Below are positions 6,848-10,315 of a stretch of DNA of 10,315 nucleotides, one piece after another; positions within the stretch are counted from its first letter, which is position 1, and every line of letters begins with the position of its first letter. The DNA lies in assembly GCA_946414115.1 (NCBI GenBank), contig CAMKNF010000061.1, positions 1 through 10,315 of the forward strand, written 5' to 3'. The DNA comes from an uncultured Ruminococcus sp. GTDB lineage: Bacteria; Bacillota; Clostridia; Oscillospirales; Acutalibacteraceae. The notes under the pieces were generated by a model that did not search any database, had not been told where the DNA came from, and was given only the letters and a program-made list of their open reading frames with translations. The position numbers and the translations under genes are program-made.

Positions 6848-8300
6848 AGCTGTCCTCCGTTTCGGGGAATTTCTGCACCTTTATTGTGCGCCTTGAAAGG
6901 CTCTTCCAATCTGCACGTATAAAGACATCTCTCATACTTTTAAGTGAAAAGGGAGCAAGCGACGACATATAAGGTACGCCGAGAGAAGTTTTAGCACACA
7001 TATTTATTATCACTACACAGGACGCAAGAACTATTCCCCACAAGCCGAAAATTCCGCCTACAATTACGAATAAAAAGCGGAGAACGGTTATCGGCGGATA
7101 TAGCGGAGAAGTGACATAACTGCAAATTGCGGCGGTTGCTACTACCATAAGTGTAGAGGAGCTGATAAATCCTGCACTTACTGCACTTTCACCTATTACA
7201 AGTGCGCCTACTATGCTGACAGCGTGTCCGAGAGGTTTGGGGATTCGCAGTCCTGCTTCTCGCATAATTTCGTACACAAAGGTGATAATCACAACTTCAA
7301 GCGTTACAGGTAAGGGTGTTGCAGAAAGGGATTCAGAAGTTTTTATAAGCAGTCCGGTCGGAAAATATTCGGGGTGAAACTGGGCAAATGCAGTATAAAG
7401 TCCGGGAAGATACACCGCAATAAAAAACGAAAGATACTTTAAAATTCGGATAAATGCAGCGTAATACGGACGATTTGAGTAATCATCAACGCTCTGGAAT
7501 TCCTCAACAAACAGGTGAGGTAAAATTATCACCGCAGGGGTGCCGTCTATGAGTATTGCAACTCTGCCCTCTGTCAATTTTCCGCATACGGTATCGGGGC
7601 GTTCGGAGATTCCCACTCCTGAAAAAATTGACTTTGAACCTTTGTCTTCAAGATATTCCGTCAGATAGCCTGACGCAAGTACAGTTTCAAGATTGCAATC
7701 ATTCAGACGATTACGGATTTTTTTAAGGATTTGGGGAGAAACACTTTTTTGAAGATAGCAGAGCATAAGCTGTGTTTGTGATTCACTGCCTACTGTAATT
7801 GTTTCAAACACAAGGTCGGGACTTTTTATTCTTCTGCGGATAAGCGTCATATTTATTCGCAATGGTTCGGTAAAGCCTTCCCTTGAGCCACGCTGGACGA
7901 CCTCGCTTTCAGGCTCGCTTACACTTCGGAAAGAAAATCCCTGAACACCTATTGCAAGCATTCTGTCTGTTCCGTCCACAGCAAGCAATGCAAATCCCGA
8001 TGTTGAAAACATCACCGCTTCATCAAAGGTGTTGAATTCGACAATTTCGCTTGACGTAAGAACAGAACTTTTAATTTCGTCTAAAATTTTATCCGATGAA
8101 GTTTCGGTAAAGCTGTATGCAAGCAAAGGATTGATTACCGAGAGTGCAATAACATCTTTACTGCACATTCCCTCAATTGTGATTATCGCCGCATTTATGG
8201 AATCAAGTGCAGACAAGGTCATTTCACGAACTGTAAAGTCCGCAGAGGATGCAAACATATTTTTAAGTGTATCAAGATTTTTTGTCAATGATTTGTACAT
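6831..8300 (-). CDS. gerA: GerA-type germinant-receptor subunit
   Basis: First gene of a germinant-receptor operon; GerA-family subunits work with GerB and GerC in the spore inner membrane to start germination and, in recent models, form an oligomeric ion channel. The 489-residue product has a soluble N-terminal half with the hallmark VVQRGSREGFTEPLRINMTL (134-153), RRRIKSPDL (155-163), then SERPDTVCGKLTEGRVAILI (232-251) and DGTP (252-255), leading to a membrane half with segments near 284-305, 330-350, 361-380, 383-400 and 408-435. The family blocks PLGHAVSIVGALVIGESAV (356-374) and GVPYMSSLAP (441-450) are intact. The start chosen is the ATG at 8298-8300 because a GGTGGT site lies directly upstream; an in-frame TTG ten codons earlier lacks a ribosome site. 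It overlaps gerB by 17 bases. Confidence 0.95.
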   Translation of the reverse strand: MYKSLTKNLDTLKNMFASSADFTVREMTLSALDSINAAIITIEGMCSKDVIALSVINPLLAYSFTETSSDKILDEIKSSVLTSSEIVEFNTFDEAVMFSTSGFALLAVDGTDRMLAIGVQGFSFRSVSEPESEVVQRGSREGFTEPLRINMTLIRRRIKSPDLVFETITVGSESQTQLMLCYLQKSVSPQILKKIRNRLNDCNLETVLASGYLTEYLEDKGSKSIFSGVGISERPDTVCGKLTEGRVAILIDGTPAVIILPHLFVEEFQSVDDYSNRPYYAAFIRILKYLSFFIAVYLPGLYTAFAQFHPEYFPTGLLIKTSESLSATPLPVTLEVVIITFVYEIMREAGLRIPKPLGHAVSIVGALVIGESAVSAGFISSSTLMVVATAAICSYVTSPLYPPITVLRFLFVIVGGIFGLWGIVLASCVVIINMCAKTSLGVPYMSSLAPFSLKSMRDVFIRADWKSLSRRTIKVQKFPETEDSYADKN

Positions 8301-8303
8301 ATT

Positions 8304-8309
8304 ACCACC
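8304..8309 (-). promoter_or_regulatory. Ribosome binding site that decides the gerA ATG start
   Basis: GGTGGT on the minus strand, three bases before the ATG at 8298-8300. It pairs with the GGTGAT part of the anti-Shine-Dalgarno complement, as also used by rapZ and the DUF421 gene, which explains the short spacer. It argues against an in-frame TTG at 8328-8330, since the site would then be inside the coding region. Confidence 0.65.
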
Positions 8310-8329
8310 GATAATTAGTTTTTGCCGCA

Positions 8330-8359
8330 ATTATATTTTTATTCGGAAGAATATGTAAA
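8330..8359 (-). promoter_or_regulatory. Candidate promoter for the gerABC operon
   Basis: On the minus strand a perfect TATAAT (8330-8335) follows a five-of-six -35 box TTTACA (8354-8359) with an 18-base spacer. Transcription would start near 8323, leaving a leader of about 20 bases before the gerA ATG. This looks like a sigma-A-type promoter, whereas known germinant-receptor operons are usually read by the forespore factor sigma-G. It sits in the 91-base divergent spacer shared with the DUF421 gene. No comparably good promoter was seen on the plus strand. Confidence 0.5.
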
Positions 8360-8391
8360 CACTTTTTGCAGATATTAACAGTGGTGATTCT

Positions 8392-9069
8392 ATGATTATT
8401 TCAATTATACGAACAATACTTCTGTATGCATTCGTTGTGCTTGCCGTGAGGCTTATGGGAAAACGACAAATAAGCGAAATGCAGCCGAGCGAGCTTGTAA
8501 TCACGCTTATAGTATCAGAAATTGCGGCTATCCCCATGCAGAACACTTCCCAACCGTTGTTAAGCGGAATCATTCCCGTAATGGTGCTTGTTGCTCTTGA
8601 AATTGCGGCAAGCGTACTGATGATGAAAAGCGGAAAATTCCGTAAAATAATGTGCGGAAGTCCGATTGTTGTTATACGTGACGGAAAAATTTTACAAAAT
8701 GAAATGCGCAGACTCAGGCTGACTACCGAGGATTTATGTGTTCAGCTTCGACAACAGGATATTTTTTCAATTGAGGATGTTCAATACTGCATTGTTGAAA
8801 CAAACGGAAAAGTCAGCGTTCTTGAAAAGCCTCAAAAAAGAACTCCAAGTGCAGACGACCTGAAAGTAAAAATCAAGGACAACAAAATTGAAACCGTTGT
8901 AGTAAGCGACGGTCAGATACTCGACAACTCGCTTAAGCTTTGCGGCAAAAACAAGGACGATGTCTATAAGATTCTGAAAAGTGAACACACTAGGCTAAAG
9001 GATGTTTTTCTTATGACGCTTGACGCACTCGGGAAATACAACATTGTGCAGAAAGAGGACAGCGTATGA
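8392..9069 (+). CDS. DUF421 (YetF-like) membrane protein
   Basis: A 225-residue DUF421 protein, similar in length and layout to Bacillus YetF/YdfR. Residues 3-22, about 34-48 and 58-78 form hydrophobic segments with the family motifs VRLMGKRQISEMQPSELVIT (19-38) and SEIAAIPMQ (42-50). The soluble C-terminal part has GSPIVVIRDGKI (89-100), LTTEDLCVQLRQQDIFSIED (110-129) and ETNGKVSVLEKP (136-147), then a charged region to the end. YetF-type proteins and the related 2Duf protein are reported, as I recall, to sit in the Bacillus spore inner membrane and affect permeability and resistance; the molecular role is unsettled. The ATG follows GTGGTGA. It is transcribed away from gerA and overlaps the next gene by four bases (ATGA). 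Confidence 0.92.
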   Translation: MIISIIRTILLYAFVVLAVRLMGKRQISEMQPSELVITLIVSEIAAIPMQNTSQPLLSGIIPVMVLVALEIAASVLMMKSGKFRKIMCGSPIVVIRDGKILQNEMRRLRLTTEDLCVQLRQQDIFSIEDVQYCIVETNGKVSVLEKPQKRTPSADDLKVKIKDNKIETVVVSDGQILDNSLKLCGKNKDDVYKILKSEHTRLKDVFLMTLDALGKYNIVQKEDSV

Positions 9070-9446
9070 AAAGAATATATGTTTCATTAATATTTATATT
9101 AATTGTTGCAATTTGCGCCGCTTTACAGCTTGGCTACGTCAGCGCAGAGGTTGACAGCTTTGTTTCAATGATTGAACAGAGCGATAAATATATGAGAAAA
9201 AGTGATTTTGAAGAAGCTATCAGCGTATGCAAAAATATCGAAGAAAAATGGGACGATACGGCTAAAAAAATTGATATGCTTCTTATTCACGATTATGTTG
9301 ACGAAATTGGCAACAAGATTTCTAATATGCGTTCCTATGCAGAAAATTGCAGTCCGGATATGTACTTTGCAGAAAGTACCACAGCAAAAAAAGAACTCGC
9401 TTCCATTAAAGAAAGCGAATACCCATTAGCAGAAAATATTTTATAA
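9066..9446 (+). CDS. DUF4363-like membrane-anchored protein
   Basis: A 126-residue protein with one N-terminal hydrophobic segment (about 4-24), probably an uncleaved anchor or signal peptide with the rest outside the membrane, since the charged Lys2-Arg3 should stay inside. The helical remainder resembles DUF4363: Trp62 in EEKWDDTAKKID (59-70), LLIHDYVDEI (72-81), and a closing ESEYPLAENIL (116-126) like the family's terminal S-L-E-N-I-L. Function is unknown. The ATG at 9066 overlaps the DUF421 stop (ATGA), so the two are almost certainly co-translated; I recall this pairing from other Clostridia. The stop TAA (9444-9446) directly abuts the stop of the converging permease gene. The family call rests on pattern recognition of a short protein. 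Confidence 0.75.
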   Translation: MKRIYVSLIFILIVAICAALQLGYVSAEVDSFVSMIEQSDKYMRKSDFEEAISVCKNIEEKWDDTAKKIDMLLIHDYVDEIGNKISNMRSYAENCSPDMYFAESTTAKKELASIKESEYPLAENIL

Positions 9447-10286
9447 TCAATTAAGCTGATTGGCTTTTGAAATCTTTGTTCTTACTATTTCTATCAGCCA
9501 GAAAATCAGGAACACAACTGCGTTGACAATTACAACGCTTGCTCCTGTAGGAGTGTCAAGCGAATACGAAGCGCACATTCCGACAAAAAAACAACAGATT
9601 GAAAGCACACCCGAGCAGAGAATTACCGACTTGAATTTTTTGCAGACTCTCATTGAAGAAAGTGCAGGGAAAATTATCAGTGCAGAAATAAGCAAAGTTC
9701 CCATTATTCTCATACCGATAACGATTGTAAGCGCAGTTAATAGCGCAATAACCGTATTATATGCGCCTGTTTTCAAGCCCGTTGCCTTTGAAAAGCTTTC
9801 GTCAAAGGTAACGGCAAAAATTTTGTTATAGAAAATTACGAAAACTACTATAACTACAAGTGCAAGCACTGCGCACATTATTGCGTCGGCATTTGTTGTT
9901 GCAAGAATACTTCCGAATAAATAGGAGTTCAGGTCGGTATTTACTCCCGAAACACTTACGCACACAACACCGATTGCAAGTGAAGTGCTTGAAATTATCG
10001 CAATTGCGGCGTCGCCGTTGATTTTGCTGTTCTCGGAAAGCCTTAAAAGTAAAAATGCCGCAATGATTATTACGGGAACTGCAACCTCAAGCGGTGCAAG
10101 ATTCAGAGATGCGGCAATTGCAAGTGCTCCAAATCCCACATGAGAAAGTCCGTCACCTATCATTGAATAACGTTTCAGCACAAGCGTTACCCCGAGCAAG
10201 GATGCGCAAAGCGAAACAAGCAAGCCTACAATAAAAGCTCTGATTATAAAATTATACGAAAACATTTCTGCAAGTATTTCTATCAC
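9447..10286 (-). CDS. Metal (Zn/Mn) ABC transporter permease, ZnuB/MntB family; 5' end at contig edge
   Basis: Membrane permease of an ABC-3 family metal importer, which passes zinc or manganese delivered by a surface-binding lipoprotein. The 279-residue sequence has seven to nine hydrophobic segments and the family motifs LGVTLVLKRYSMIGDGLSHV (31-50) with GFGALA after it, NGDAAIAIISS (90-100), a cytoplasmic coupling-like loop VTFDESFSKATGLKT (159-173), and DTPTGASVVIVNAV (244-257). Length is complete or nearly so. The start is uncertain: a GTG at 10284-10286 lies seven bases from the adapter, so no ribosome site can be seen, and ATG codon 8 (10263-10265) is a fallback. GTGA at the start would allow overlap with the stop of an upstream ATPase gene lost off the contig. 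Zinc versus manganese cannot be decided here. Confidence 0.92.
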   Translation of the reverse strand: MIEILAEMFSYNFIIRAFIVGLLVSLCASLLGVTLVLKRYSMIGDGLSHVGFGALAIAASLNLAPLEVAVPVIIIAAFLLLRLSENSKINGDAAIAIISSTSLAIGVVCVSVSGVNTDLNSYLFGSILATTNADAIMCAVLALVVIVVFVIFYNKIFAVTFDESFSKATGLKTGAYNTVIALLTALTIVIGMRIMGTLLISALIIFPALSSMRVCKKFKSVILCSGVLSICCFFVGMCASYSLDTPTGASVVIVNAVVFLIFWLIEIVRTKISKANQLN

Positions 10287-10293
10287 TGCAAAG

Positions 10294-10315
10294 AGATCGG
10301 AAGAGCGTCGTGTAG
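10294..10315 (-). other. Illumina Read 1 adapter left on the contig end (artefact)
   Basis: These 22 bases begin AGATCGGAAGAGCGTCGTGT, the standard Illumina adapter read-through sequence, and are the exact reverse complement of positions 24-45. They are not genome. Biological sequence ends at 10293. The match between the two ends makes a false terminal inverted repeat. Confidence 0.98.

Noticed and set aside
8301..8330. Ten-codon N-terminal extension of gerA from a TTG at 8328-8330
   Set aside because: No ribosome site precedes the TTG, whereas GGTGGT directly precedes the ATG at 8298-8300. The TTG also overlaps the perfect TATAAT box.
8349..8375. Sigma-G-like boxes (GAATA, 15-base spacer, CAGATAT) before the DUF421 gene
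   Set aside because: The -35 box fits but the -10 box misses several conserved positions. In AT-rich DNA this is likely chance.
8331..8573. 80-codon minus-strand reading frame upstream of gerA
   Set aside because: It lies antisense to the well-supported DUF421 gene and has no recognisable domain or ribosome site.
9445..9461. AATCA/TGATT hairpin at the convergent stops as a bidirectional terminator
   Set aside because: The stem is only five AT-rich pairs with no proper T-run, too weak to call.
9460..9831. 123-codon plus-strand reading frame
   Set aside because: It is antisense to the conserved metal permease gene and has composition expected of a shadow frame.
24..10315. Perfect 22-base inverted repeat at the two ends, as in a linear mobile element
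   Set aside because: Both copies are identical to Illumina Read 1 adapter, and no transposase or recombinase is present.

Overview
This window looks like one whole short contig from a shotgun assembly of a low-GC, endospore-forming member of the Clostridia. The gene order, a complete gerA-gerB-gerC germination operon, and protein sequences typical of gut Clostridia suggest the Oscillospirales/Ruminococcaceae area. That placement is inference from gene content and protein style; no rRNA or tRNA gene is present to support it. Both ends are untrimmed Illumina adapter, not genome: positions 1-45 and 10294-10315. Real sequence therefore runs from 46 to 10293, and the genes at both edges (ispA on the left, the metal permease on the right) are cut by the contig end.

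Region 1 (46-5093, all on the minus strand, read right to left) is a tightly packed housekeeping run: hprK, a PHP-domain phosphoesterase, murB, rapZ, whiA, xseB and the start of ispA. Gaps between genes are 6 to 30 bases, and xseB and ispA overlap. The run links carbon-catabolite control (HPr kinase/phosphorylase), peptidoglycan precursor synthesis (MurB), the RapZ/WhiA pair found near murB in many Gram-positives, an exonuclease VII subunit, and isoprenoid synthesis. A plausible sigma-A promoter lies just upstream of hprK. Two usual neighbours are missing from their common places: yvcK/glmR between rapZ and whiA, and xseA beside xseB.

Region 2 (5206-8300, minus strand) is a tricistronic germinant-receptor operon with overlapping genes: gerA, gerB and gerC. 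The GerC lipoprotein is only 196 residues, about half the usual length, and appears to keep only the N-terminal domain. A TTTACA-N18-TATAAT promoter candidate precedes gerA.

Region 3 (8392-9446, plus strand) is a two-gene unit transcribed divergently from gerA: a DUF421 (YetF-like) membrane protein and a DUF4363 membrane-anchored protein, overlapping by four bases. The shared 91-bp divergent spacer makes a link to spore membrane or germination biology worth testing.

Region 4 (9447-10286, minus strand) is a ZnuB-type metal ABC transporter permease. It converges on the DUF4363 gene so tightly that the two stop codons touch.

I found no mobile element, CRISPR array, RNA gene or convincing riboswitch, and nothing that amounts to a clearly new system. 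No gene-free stretch exceeds 112 bases. The items most worth following up are the one-domain GerC, the DUF421-DUF4363 pair facing the ger operon, and the adapter ends, which create a false terminal inverted repeat and a false protein tail.
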